Below are positions 54,759 through 64,000 of a DNA stretch of 64,000 bases, piece after piece. Every line of letters begins with the position of its first letter. The first letter of the stretch is position 1. The notes beneath the pieces were generated by a model, which had not been told where the DNA came from, did not search any database, and was given only the letters and a program-made list of their open reading frames with translations. The DNA lies in the NCBI RefSeq assembly GCF_000283155.1, contig NW_004454170.1:15619984-15683983 (forward strand), read 5' to 3'. A program made the position numbers and the translations under genes. This DNA is from Ceratotherium simum simum. Taxonomy: Eukaryota > Chordata > Mammalia > Perissodactyla > Rhinocerotidae.

Positions 54759-55925
54759 CTTTTGCATGTGGCTGTCCGATTTTCCCAACACCACTTATTG
54801 AAGATACTGTCCTTTTCCCATTGTATATTCTTGGCTCCTCTGTCATAAATTAACCAGGTATGTGTGGGTTTATTTCTGGGCTCTCTATTCTGTTCCACTG
54901 ATCTATGTGTCTGTTTTTATGCCAATATCATACTGTTTTGATAACTATAGCTTTGTAATATAGTTTGAAATCAGGAAGTGTGATGTCTCCAGGTTTGTTC
55001 TTCTTTCTCAAGATTGCTTTGTCTATTCAACGTCTTTTGCAGTTCCATATAAATTTTAGGATTGTTTGTTCTATTTCTGTGAAAAATGCCATTAGAATTT
55101 TGATAGAGCTCACATTGAATCTGTAGATTGCTTTGGGTAGTATGGACATTTTAACAATACTAATTCTTCCAATCCATGAGCACAGAATATCTTTCCATTT
55201 ATTTGTGTCTTCTTTAATTTCTTTCATTAATGTCTTATAGTTCTCAGCGTACAGGTTTTTCACCTCCTTGGTTAAATTTATTCCTAGGTATTTTATTATT
55301 TTTGATGCAATTGTATATGGGATTGTTTTCTTAATTTCTTTTTCTGATAGTTTGTTATTAGTGTACAGAAATGCAACAGATTTTCATATATTGACTTTGT
55401 ATTCTGCAACTTTACTGAATTTGTGTATTAGTTCTAACAGTTTTTTCTAGGGTTTTCCAAATATAATATCATGTCATCTGCAAAGAGTGACAGTTTTACT
55501 TCTTCCTTTCTGATTTGGATGCCTTTTCTTTCTTTTTCTTGCCTAATTGCTTTGGCTAGGATTTCCAACATTATGTTGAATAAAAGTGGCCAGAGTGGGA
55601 ATCCTTGTCTTATTCCTGATCTTAGAGGGAAAGCTTCTAGCTTTTCACCATTGAGTATGATGTTAGCTGTGGGCTTGTCATATATGGGTTTTATTATATT
55701 GAGGTACATTCCCTCTATACCCACTTTGTTGACAGTTTTTATCATAAATGGATGTTGAATTTTGTTGAATGCTTTTTCTATATCTATTGAGATGACACTA
55801 TAGTTTTTGAGCCTAAGGATTTTCCTTAATTTTGTTACTGTGGTGTATCACATTGATTGATTTGTGGATGTTGAGCCATCCTTGCATCCCTGGAATAAAT
55901 CCCATTTGATCATAGTGTCATCATC
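54759..55925 (-). mobile_element. Second L1 fragment (ORF2 reverse transcriptase only)
   Basis: It begins abruptly with 'ttttgcatgtggctgtccga', which corresponds to about 49540 in the neighbouring L1, and ends near 55925, corresponding to about 50950. So it has neither 3' UTR, tail nor 5' end. In the 103-codon frame at 55434-55745 the catalytic motif is intact ([12 protein letters not shown]). The 78-codon frame 55027-55263 is the next ORF2 part. It is a different copy from L1 48391-54758. Confidence 0.88.
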
Positions 55926-56345
55926 TTTCTATATGAAGAACAGTTGAGCTTGCTTCTTCCTTCATAAAGTTATAGGGATCACAATGCAGAAATTCCCTTG
56001 GCATCTTATCTGCTTCCTAACCAACAAACACATCTACATGCACATTCTTCTTATTTTTTTAATTTTTATTTATTTATTGCATACTCCACCCTCACAAGCA
56101 AAGATGTTCGTCCTCTTACACAAAGCTTATTTCTATATACATGCTCTAAGTCCTCCAGGGCCTTTGGGACACTCTCCATCAATTATTCTATCTCTTGCTT
56201 ATATATTTGACTCATCCATCTTTGCTTATTCCTTCCTACAATTTATAAATATCTTTTTTTAAAAATCCCCTTTTGATTCTATATTCTCTTCTAACTACCT
56301 CTATGAATTTTTCTCCTCCAATTCAGAGATAAATTTAAAAAAAAA
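55926..56345. other. Unique AT-rich DNA
   Basis: No repeat family or gene is recognised between the L1 fragment and the L2 stretch. Confidence 0.4.
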
Positions 56346-56349
56346 ACAC

Positions 56350-56757
56350 ATTCATTGTCTCCACTTTTCCCCTCTCATTAACTTGACTCCCTGAAATCTG
56401 ATTTCCAGCCAACTCCATCAAAATTACCTCCATTATGATCGCCAATGACCTTCTAGATGACAAATCTAATGAATGCTCTTGAATATTTATTTTTGTGGAT
56501 TTCTGCAGCATTTGGTTCTGTCCTATTAATTGTTCCCTCCATGAAATTTTCTTCATCATTGGTTTCCATGACACTGTTCTGCCCTATTCTCTTACCTTCT
56601 GCAGTGCTCTTTCTCAGAATTCTTCATGGGATCTGCTTTCATGTCCAGACCCTTAAATAGTGGTGTTCCCCAGTGTTCTGTCTTGGATACCTTTTCTCAC
56701 TCTAAATTCTCACTCTGAATGATTTCATCTATATCCATTCCTTCAACTGCAACCACA
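56350..56757 (+). repeat. L2 LINE ORF fragment (left part of an interrupted copy)
   Basis: Reverse-transcriptase region of L2, decayed: 'gccaatgaccttctagatga', 'tttctgcagcatttggttct', 'tttccatgacactgttctgc', 'ggtgttccccagtgttctgt', 'gatttcatctatatccattc', ending 'cttcaactgcaac'. It resumes at about 57700. Confidence 0.75.
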
Positions 56758-57699
56758 GATATTGGAATCACAATGGTAAACAAACCCTGCCCGTATGGGA
56801 CTTAAGATCTAGTGAGAGAGACAGTCATTAAATGAATGATCACATAAGTAATACCATGATCACTGTGATAAGTGTCTTGAAGGAAAAGAAGAGGTTCTTT
56901 GAGAGGGAAAGCAGGCGAGCTAAACTAAACTGCAGGCACACTGGAGGTTTCTATGAGAAGGTGACATTAAGCTGACCAAAGATTGGGGTGGGAGGGACAT
57001 ATTCCAAGCTAAGAAAATAGCATGCAAGGTGGCCTGAGGTGGAGAAAGTTCATTCTGAAAAGAGGAAACAACATGTATAAGGGTGCAGAAGTTAGAGAGT
57101 ATCATGCATTTGGATAAAAACAGGACTCCAAAGGTTGGGTTGCTGAGTGGTGGAGGGAAGCAGATAAGATTAGTATATGCAGATATGCAGAGGTCAAAAG
57201 GGGAAGGGAATTTTCTGGCATACTATGGAGTTTGAAATTTATGCTTTTTGTTGATGAAGACCCTTTGAAAGATTTCATCTGGTGGCAGTGAGAAAGTTTA
57301 CTGGAAGTTGAGGAACAATAGTGTCAGGAAGACAAGTTTGAAGCTATTAAAATAGGCAGGGGCAAAGTCAGCATCTGTAAAATAGTGGCAGTGGAAATAG
57401 AAATGAGCGAATAGAGTTAAGAAATGTACAAGTCAAGGAGATTGACACAACATGGGTGGATTGGATTTGCAGGTCAGGGAGAGACAGAGGAAGCAGGAAA
57501 AGATAATTCCCACTGAATGACTGGGATTACAGGAAGAGAACTGAGCTTTGGAGGAAGGTGATAAATTGAATTTAGACATGCTGAGTGTGAGCACACTGGG
57601 GCTCTTCCAGGTGAAAATGTTCAGTAAGCAGCTGGAAATAAGAGATCTGGGGACAGGAAAGAGGTCAGGTCTAAACAACTGGAGGCAAGGGGACATCAA
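56758..57699 (-). repeat. L2 LINE inserted into another L2
   Basis: Minus-strand L2 of about 940 bp: 'ggtaaacaaaccctgcccgt' near 56777, 'atattccaagctaagaaaat', 'aagggtgcagaagttagaga', then the ORF part 'gaatttagacatgctgagtg' and 'gctcttccaggtgaaaatgt'. It lies between two halves of a plus-strand L2. Confidence 0.78.
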
Positions 57700-58064
57700 T
57701 CTGAGCTCCATATATCTAACTGCCAACTCAACCTCTCCACTTGAGTATCTCAGGTTTTCTATCTCCCTCCTAAACTTCCTCCTCCTCTAGTGTCCTCTCT
57801 TACAGACAACTATACCACCACCCATCTAGAGTTCTGTCTAGATCATCCTTGACACCTCCACCTTGCTCAGTACCCACATCCAATCAATCACTGAGTCCTG
57901 TTCTGTCATCGCACACATCTCCTAAAAGTCTCACATAGACACCTCCCTATGATGCAGCTTCCAACGCCCTAAATCAATTCATCTTTAACTCTCACCAAGG
58001 CTGCTTCTTACCTGGTAGCTCTACATAAACTCCTACTTCCTCTCTATACAACCCATTCTCCACA
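57700..58064 (+). repeat. L2 LINE ORF fragment (right part of an interrupted copy)
   Basis: It starts 'gagctccatatatctaactgcc', which in L2 follows the 'ccatggcttcaactaccat' block that ends the left part. 'cttgacacctccaccttgct', 'ccaatcaatcactgagtcct' and 'aacccattctccacacac' follow in L2 order. Confidence 0.75.
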
Positions 58065-58395
58065 CACTAGGTACTGGGACTATTACACAAGCAAAACAGC
58101 CACGTCCCTGATTCAAAGGGCCTTCAAATGAATAAAGGGAGGTTACCAATTAAATACTTGTCATATGGACAAGTCAGCAGTATGACAGGGGAAATGGACA
58201 GCTTGAGCAAATTGATCCTCTGCCAGAAGGGGCAGCCCGAGGATGCAGATCTTGGCATGCTGGCAGCACCTCTGGGTCAGTTCTTACAGGTGCACAGTAT
58301 ATGGTTTTGGGCCAGTGGGAATGAAATTTAAAAATGGCAACAAAGCTTGTGTTTGAAGTGGGAGTACAAGGGAGGTATGAAAGATTTCATTTCAG
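58065..58395 (-). repeat. L2 LINE 3' fragment
   Basis: 'ctaggtactgggactattac', 'gcaaaacagccacgtccctg' and 'ttcaaagggccttcaaatga' match the reverse complement of the L2 3' region. It directly abuts the plus-strand L2, so a second L2 interrupts or borders it. Confidence 0.6.
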
Positions 58396-59280
58396 GGCAC
58401 ACATGCTTGTGTGGGTGCCAGAGGCAAAGGAACTGACTCTTCTGTGGTATTTTTTATGAGCCACACACAGGCAAGCTCTGTATTTACAAGTATTTTTTAC
58501 TCTAATATTTTGGCATTAAACTTTCCATTAATAATTTTTAAGAGCTTTGCTATATCCCCCTGGTGATTTATCAGCTGTATTTTTCCCTTACTTCATTTCA
58601 CATTTTTCCTTCTGCTATATATCTCAGTGAATCCTTCCTTTTGCTTTTAGCAGACGCTATTTTTTTTAGGGCTAATTTTTCTACCATACTTTACACTCAT
58701 CTTCCAGATTCTTTTCTTGCTCCTTCCCTCAGTTAATTCTAAATCCTTTCTTCTTCTAATGCCATCTTCATTCAGCTTCTCTTCACCCCGCCAGACCATG
58801 TGAACTTGCTTCTAAAGTCTCCTTTCCTTTGCAAACATTAACTTCTTCCCTGTAAACCCCAGGTGTGTCACACAAAGCCCCCATGGCCTTAAAAAAACCC
58901 CAAAAGATAAAGCCACATTGGGGCATCATGAGATAAAGCCCTCAGCTTCTCCTCAGGGAGAAGCCATTCTTCTCGTGATTGGATCTCACTACACTCTAGA
59001 AAGGATACATATGCACTGGAGAAGAAGAGAGAAGGAAAAGTCTCTAATTTCCTCAGCAAGACTTGTCTCTTCACCTACAAGGAGAAAAGACCACACGCAG
59101 TCAGAGCAAGACCAGCAGAGGCGCTGGCCTTCTCGGCAAGTGTCTCAGCATACGCTCTCTTTGGACCATCAAACAATGAACACTAACTACTGGGCCAGGA
59201 GCACTAGCACTTAGAATAGAAACACCATATGGCCTTTGACCTCAGAGCTTGGGGTAGAGAAGAGCAGCACAGTAGAGAAG
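58396..59280. other. Unique DNA with an unassigned open block at 58918-59214
   Basis: A 98-codon plus-strand frame covers 58918-59214. A pyrimidine-rich 'cccctcagcttctcctcag'-like acceptor lies near 58940-58956, and five CpGs lie in the block. The peptide is basic and low in known motifs, and the codons run into a stop at 59212-59214. I do not recognise it and see no clear donor. It is more likely chance than gene. Confidence 0.3.
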
Positions 59281-59282
59281 AG

Positions 59283-59497
59283 AGGCAGTATACTATACTG
59301 ATAAAAGAATATGTTTTAGGATTACAAAGACCTGAGTTATAATTGCAGCTCCATCAATTACAAGCTCTACCTTTTCCAGCGGAGTGACCTTGGATACGCT
59401 ATTCATTCGTTTGAACATCAGCCTCCACATCAGGACAACAGGGAAAATAGTAACTTGCATTGGATTGTTGTGACACATGAAGCAATTAGGAAAGAAT
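59283..59497 (+). repeat. MIR SINE
   Basis: Plus-strand MIR: 'gattacaaagacctgagtta', 'gagtgaccttggatacgcta', 'catcagcctccacatcagga', and 'tggattgttgtgacacatga'. Confidence 0.88.
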
Positions 59498-59647
59498 TAC
59501 ATGAATAGTGTGGTTTGCCTCTAGGTGCTACTGCAGTTCAGCAAAGGACTAGATTTGACAATGTACCTTTCAGCTTGCTCTGCAACCATATAAGAGACGA
59601 CAGAGTTGGATTAGCCTTACACAGTTGAGGGTACAACTATAATATTG

Positions 59648-59855
59648 ACAATATAGATAACATTTATTAAGCCCTTATTCTGAGCTAAGCACTTTACAAT
59701 GCATTATCTCACTTAAACTTCAAATTTTCTTCTATGTAAAGTACTGTTTTATATATGCAGACACTGTAGCTCACAGAACTGACTCTTCATTACACAACCA
59801 GTAATAGTGGATCCAGGATTCCTACCCCAGTGGCCTAAACTCAACACCCATCTTC
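59648..59855 (-). repeat. MIR SINE
   Basis: Reverse-complement MIR: 'aacatttattaagcccttat', 'gctaagcactttacaatgca', 'ttatctcacttaaacttcaa', later 'cacaaccagtaatagtggat' and 'ccaggattcctaccccagtg'. Confidence 0.88.
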
Positions 59856-60214
59856 TACATAAAGTCTTGAAAGTTCTTTGCCCATGTATCCTTCAAAGAA
59901 TTCTGATAAACTATTTGCCACTCATACATTTTAGATTGATATCAAAAATTTTTCATTGTAAGTTTAAATAGTTGCAAATGACATCACATCTGGTACGTGG
60001 TAAGTACAGAAATATTTGAAATATTTAAAAATAAAACCTAGATCACTTAAACGTATTCAGTGGGATTTAAATACCACAGCAATTTGATGCTCCTCAGCAT
60101 CCATTTAAAATATATGTGCATAAGATCTTCTTTAATGGAAATATGCCCTGCTCCCTTTCCCACCCTATCCTTGCCCCCAGCTGGGAGGATATATTCATTC
60201 AAAAGGAGAGACCA

Positions 60215-60418
60215 CCTCTTTTGTACCTGCACCAAATGTCACCTCCTCCCAGAGGCTTTCCTTAACCACTCTGTTTACATTCTTCATAGCATCTATCGTG
60301 ATCTGAAATTGTCTTGCACATTTACTAATTTATTCATTTACACTCTGTCTCCCCCACTAGTATATTAATCCACGAGAGCAGAGTCTGTCTCAATCATCAC
60401 TATATCCTGAGCACATAA
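60215..60418 (+). repeat. L2 LINE 3' fragment
   Basis: Plus-strand L2: 'caaatgtcacctcctcccag', 'aggctttccttaaccactct', 'actctgtctcccccactagt', 'ccacgagagcagagtctgtc'. It stops before the usual 'aatatttgttgaatgaatga' end. Confidence 0.88.
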
Positions 60419-61255
60419 TTGTTCCTTTAGCTCCTTGAAATTGTATTTCTGTTTCGCCTTTGCTATACAATTTTATCTTAATGCAAAGTAGTTTTAAATT
60501 CAAAAGTATTTTATATATAAATCAAAATAATTTTTAAAATTTCTGTGACAAAAGGCTATAAGTTAAATAATATTTTCTCAGTTGTATTTTCAATTATTAG
60601 TAGTACATAATTGATTAAAATAACATAAATACATACACATTTTCATAAATAATTATTAAACATATAAAGTAAAATTTTTATTGGAAACCTATCTCTTAAT
60701 GAGATGGATGGAGGAAGTATGTTTAATATCTTGAATATAAGTGATGCCAATTATTTCAAAAACCACGTTGTTTAGTGCCCTAGAGGTTTTCACACTTGGA
60801 ACAATGAACAACTATGTAAGAGTCAAGATGAGTCAGCAGTAGACCTTTCTCTGTAAACAGGGAGAAGGGAGAACTGACAAAACTCCTTAACTGTGGATGT
60901 TCTTTGATCAGTTTTAGGAAACACAGAGTATATAAAAGTTAAAGATAAGTGAGCCCCTTAAAACTCTGTAACACCTTACCCCTTGGAAAATCTTCCTGTA
61001 TGCCAGGGGCACATCCACCCCAGGTAGAAGATCTCCAGGTACAATGAACTGCCTCCCATGAATCAATGCCTACTGTGCTCAGTGCAGAATAACTTACCCA
61101 GGAGAGGATCAAAGGAGCCCCTAAACTTGGCTGCCAGCTTTGTTCAGCCTGGGAGAAGGTTTGCTGCATTAACCCAGGTCTTTCACCGTATCCAGACAAA
61201 GAACTAGCTGCCTTCACATGGAATAGGATGTTTTTAAAGATCAATATAAAGCCAT
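60419..61255. other. Unique AT-rich DNA, no gene seen
   Basis: Very AT-rich at 60480-60680. The 101-codon minus-strand frame at 60939-61244 has no motif or splice support that I can find. Confidence 0.45.
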
Positions 61256-61257
61256 AG

Positions 61258-61378
61258 AATTCTAAAGCAAAAAGCTATCTTGGATAGCAACAGTTTAACT
61301 CTCACATTTTACAGATAAGAAAAGATTACCTGCCAGTTAATAGGAAAGCCAGTACCAGAGTAGAGATCTTCTGATCTT
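61258..61378 (-). repeat. MIR fragment
   Basis: 'cacattttacagataagaaa' at about 61303 and 'taggaaagccagtaccagag' are the reverse complement of MIR core blocks. Confidence 0.65.
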
Positions 61379-61429
61379 GGTCCAGGGTGTGACAGAAGGC
61401 TAACTATCCTCTGAAAATCTGTGTTCCTC

Positions 61430-61682
61430 CATCCATTGTATAGGGTCAGCGCTGGGAAGTGGGCTGTCCTACTAGGGACTACATTTCCCAGGCCCCTACC
61501 AGTTATGTGCAACCATGTGACTGAGTTCCAGGCAAAGGAATTTGATGAAAATGATGTGTGCCATTCCTAGCCTGGCTCATAAAATCCTTCTTATGAGCAA
61601 GAGATAAACTTCTATTATGCTTGCACCATTATAAATTTTGGAGTACATTCGTTATAACAGTTAGCCTGCCCTAACTAATACA
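61430..61682 (+). repeat. Old repeat 3' end of the 'ctaactaatacac' type
   Basis: 'ggactacatttcccaggccc', 'gtgactgagttccaggcaaa', 'gagataaacttctattatgc' and the end 'ctgccctaactaatacac' at 61665-61682. It is the same general type as the pieces near 400 and 20380-20480. Confidence 0.6.
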
Positions 61683-62144
61683 CAATGTACGTAGCATACG
61701 ACTCTTCCTTTCCTTCGGTCTGTTGAGTCACTTCAACCCCTCTTGAAATGTGAAAAGGTAATAGTCCTAGTATATGGAGATAATAGGTTGGTCTATGTGC
61801 TAAAGGTTGCATGGACTAATAGGTAAAATAGTAGCAATTCTTAGGTCTTTGGTGTTGTAATGTGAAAATAAAGTGTCAATAGCACCCACTGCCTAATTAT
61901 TTAAGATGCTAGTGATATCATAGTACTCTGAGAAACAAGGCTTACACCTAAAAGAAACAGAGTCTTGCAGTCTCCAGTGGTCCCCTTATCACACTATCCT
62001 GGGAGATGGATGTGTGAAAATCTATGTATCAGTTCACAATCCAGGAGGGTGGGTGGGGAGAGGGGGTGGAAAGGGGGTAAACTAAATCTTCAAAGCTAAA
62101 CATCAGTAAAAAGAATAGGATAAAACATAGAATCTCCAGAATTT

Positions 62145-62410
62145 GGGAACTAGAAGGAATACTTTCTCTTCACAGTGAGGCCCAGAAGGGGAAATGGAGC
62201 AGTAACTTTGGGTAATATTACATAGACCAGGGTTCAAAGGCACCTGTGCCCATTATTAGCTGTTTTATCTTCATTTAAGTAGCTTCCCTAACCTTTCTGA
62301 ACCTCAATTTCCTCATTCTTACGATAAGAATAACCATACCCAGCTAGCAAAGATGGTAATTAGGACTAAACAAGATAAAAAGCATATAGCCAGTGGCCGA
62401 ATAAATGTCA
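62145..62410 (+). repeat. MIR SINE, with a short inverted MIR piece before it
   Basis: 62230-62410 is plus-strand MIR: 'tatcttcatttaagtagctt', 'gaacctcaatttcctcattc', 'tacgataagaataaccatac', 'agtggccgaataaatgtcag'. 62150-62225 ('gtgaggcccagaaggggaaa') looks like MIR core on the other strand. Confidence 0.78.
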
Positions 62411-62672
62411 GTTTCTTTCTGGCAACAAAATCAGAATAGAATCAGAACCCAGTTCAGTCCCTTTCCATCCTCACTATACTGCCTCCAACTCCCAATCCCC
62501 AGCCGTCAGCAGCGACTCTTTAAGCACTTCCCAAGACTCACTGACAGGGCCCACGAAGCTCTTCGGGTGGCCTGGGGGCTGTATAGCACAGATATAAAAG
62601 CTGTTAACATCTGTACTTTTGTTTCTGGCTTTAATCATTTGATATATAGTTATTAAAAAAAAAAAAAAAAAA
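62411..62672. other. Unassigned stretch ending in an A18 run
   Basis: No SINE head is recognised before the 18-base A run (62655-62672). It could be a worn retrocopy of an RNA or a simple poly-A expansion. The 83-codon plus frame at 62405-62656 shows no motif. Confidence 0.35.
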
Positions 62673-62694
62673 GACATTGGCTCCCTGTGGCTTG

Positions 62695-62880
62695 CTGTTG
62701 CAGTACTGTGGAAAATACTTCCTGTGAGTCAGAGGGCTTCAGTCTTAGCTCCAGTTCCTATACCTCCTTGCTCTGGGCCCTCTGGGCCTTGGCTTCCTCA
62801 GCTGTAGACCAAGGGGCTTAAATTACATAATCAGGCTAAGATTATTATGGATTCTAAAATTTTATTTGTTCATTGATGTC
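62695..62880 (+). repeat. MIR SINE (diverged)
   Basis: 'gtgagtcagagggcttcagt', 'cttagctccagttcctatac', 'tggcttcctcagctgtagac' and 'aggggcttaaattacataat' follow MIR order loosely. Confidence 0.6.
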
Positions 62881-63460
62881 TCATCAAAAGCATCATCTTC
62901 CCTTAATTCTAGAGTGTAATTCTTGTTTCCGTGATTTTGTAGCATTGCGTGTTTCTGCGTACGCTGGCAAAGGAGAAGTATGTGGAATAGGTCTCTATCG
63001 GATCTTTTATATTAAAGTGGTCCTCAGTTTAAAAGAATAAGATAAACCACCGTACAAAAACTGCACGTGGCCGTCAAGCAGAATTGCATTGTTCTCTGGC
63101 ACAGAACTGAGTGTGACTCAGAGGCAAAAAAATGAAAAACCCGGTAGTTAGGTTAAGTTAAACATCACATGGGACATCTGTATGAAACAATAAATGAAGC
63201 AAGAAAATAAAAGAACGTCTGCCCAAAAGGAGGAAAAATCCCCCACCCGTGATATGCATTCATTCAAGAAATATTTACAGAGAGGGGTGGATGGAAATTT
63301 GGAGTAGTATTTTCACAGAAAATCACTTTGGTGGAAACAAACTCCATATTTCTTGTAGCTTAAGAGTTTAGCACTTAGGACACCCACACAGGTGACCCCA
63401 AAGGGCAAGGACTAACCAAGACCCAGAGGTCACTCCCAATAACAGGCCATGTCCCTTTTT
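62881..63460. other. Unique DNA, no gene seen
   Basis: A short L2 3' trace (gcattcattcaagaaatatt) is present at about 63256-63275. Nothing else is recognised. Confidence 0.4.
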
Positions 63461-63464
63461 TTTT

Positions 63465-63605
63465 TTGATTCATCCATTAAACAAATATTTATTGAGCACC
63501 TTCTATATACCAGACTCAGTTCCAGGGTATGGGGATAGAGTGCTGAATAAAATATGCAAAATTCCTGTCTTCATGGAAATCATATTCTAGTGGCCAATTT
63601 ACCTC
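63465..63605 (-). repeat. L2 LINE 3' end
   Basis: 'gattcatccattaaacaaat', 'atttattgagcaccttctat', 'ggggatagagtgctgaataa' and 'catggaaatcatattctagt' are a compact reverse complement of the L2 3' end. Confidence 0.9.
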
Positions 63606-64000
63606 TTATCCTGGAATTTGTAAGATAAGGTTTCAGTCAAAAGGGTCATTTAAAAATGGGGCACCATACTTGTAGATTTTTTAAAAAAAGCAATAAAGCT
63701 TCTTTTAAAAACCTCCATCCATCCCACTGGCATCCAATCATCAAAGGTAAAGGAAGGCCACGCAGGTCACGGCCGCGCTACAGACTGTTCAATGCCAACC
63801 GATAAAAATTACCTCCTCACGGTTGGTTTGTTCAGCAGGGACAAATATCTCTAAGGCTTGGAACATGGGATCTTTCATAATTTGCAATGGCAAAATTAAG
63901 GTTCAATGGGGACTTCTCAGTTTGTTCCTTTTATAAGAATGCCACAAAACCTTTCTTTATTGTAGCACCAGAAAACTTGATTTCCACAACTCCATTCTAC
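63606..64000. other. Unique DNA to window end, no gene seen
   Basis: Contains a small CpG-retaining spot at 63757-63802 (ccacgcaggtcacggccgcg). No exon or repeat is recognised before the window ends. Confidence 0.4.

Noticed and set aside
1..64000. CRISPR arrays, operons, phage or bacterial systems
   Set aside because: There are no regularly spaced direct repeats and no dense same-strand genes. SINEs, LINEs and LTRs show a mammalian genome.

Overview
This window is mammalian nuclear DNA, most likely from a horse, an ass or another perissodactyl. It carries seven tRNA-derived SINEs of the equine ERE type, with the family's typical start (GGGCCGGCC / GGCCAGCCC), pol III A- and B-box remnants and A-rich tails. 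It also carries ordinary mammalian LINEs (L1, HAL1, L2), MIR SINEs and two solo endogenous-retrovirus LTRs. Base composition is AT-rich and CpG-poor. There is no CpG island, no rRNA or functional tRNA gene, and no CRISPR array or prokaryote-like operon.

No complete protein-coding gene is visible. The longest open frames are pieces of L1 ORF2 or antisense shadows of L1. One stretch (38804-38910, +) looks like a possible 107-nt internal coding exon: it has an acceptor AG, a near-consensus GTAAGT donor, an open frame and local CpG retention. I could not assign it to a gene. A weaker open block lies at 58918-59214. The window is therefore either intergenic or inside large introns.

Layout. 1-19 kb: mostly old L2 and MIR fragments between unique AT-rich DNA, with three ERE insertions (1.6, 4.6 and 8.9 kb) and one L1-type 3' end (6.8 kb). 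19.2-24.4 kb: a stacked repeat nest. A HAL1 element is broken by an old 3'-end-type repeat, by a 446-bp solo LTR and by an ERE, and is followed by an L1 ORF2/3' remnant. 27.0-27.7 kb: a 655-bp solo LTR with a perfect 4-bp target duplication. 30.5-31.6 kb: an ERE followed closely by a 732-bp 5'-truncated L1 with a perfect 18-bp target duplication, the youngest-looking insertion here. 39.1-40.2 kb: a long L2 stretch. 40.5-46.7 kb: an ancient, nearly full-length L1 on the minus strand. 47.7 kb: an ERE. 48.4-54.8 kb: a younger, nearly full-length but dead L1 on the minus strand, with an ERE inside its reverse-transcriptase region, abutting a second ORF2 fragment (54.8-55.9 kb). 56.3-58.4 kb: an L2 inserted into another L2. 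58.4-64 kb: unique DNA with MIR and L2 pieces.

No genes act together here. The content is a record of retrotransposition in layers: L2/MIR oldest, then ancient L1 and HAL1, then LTRs, then ERE and young L1. Family names come from recognising consensus features by eye. Edges backed by a target-site duplication are exact to a few bases; other edges are approximate. I see no credible new biological system.
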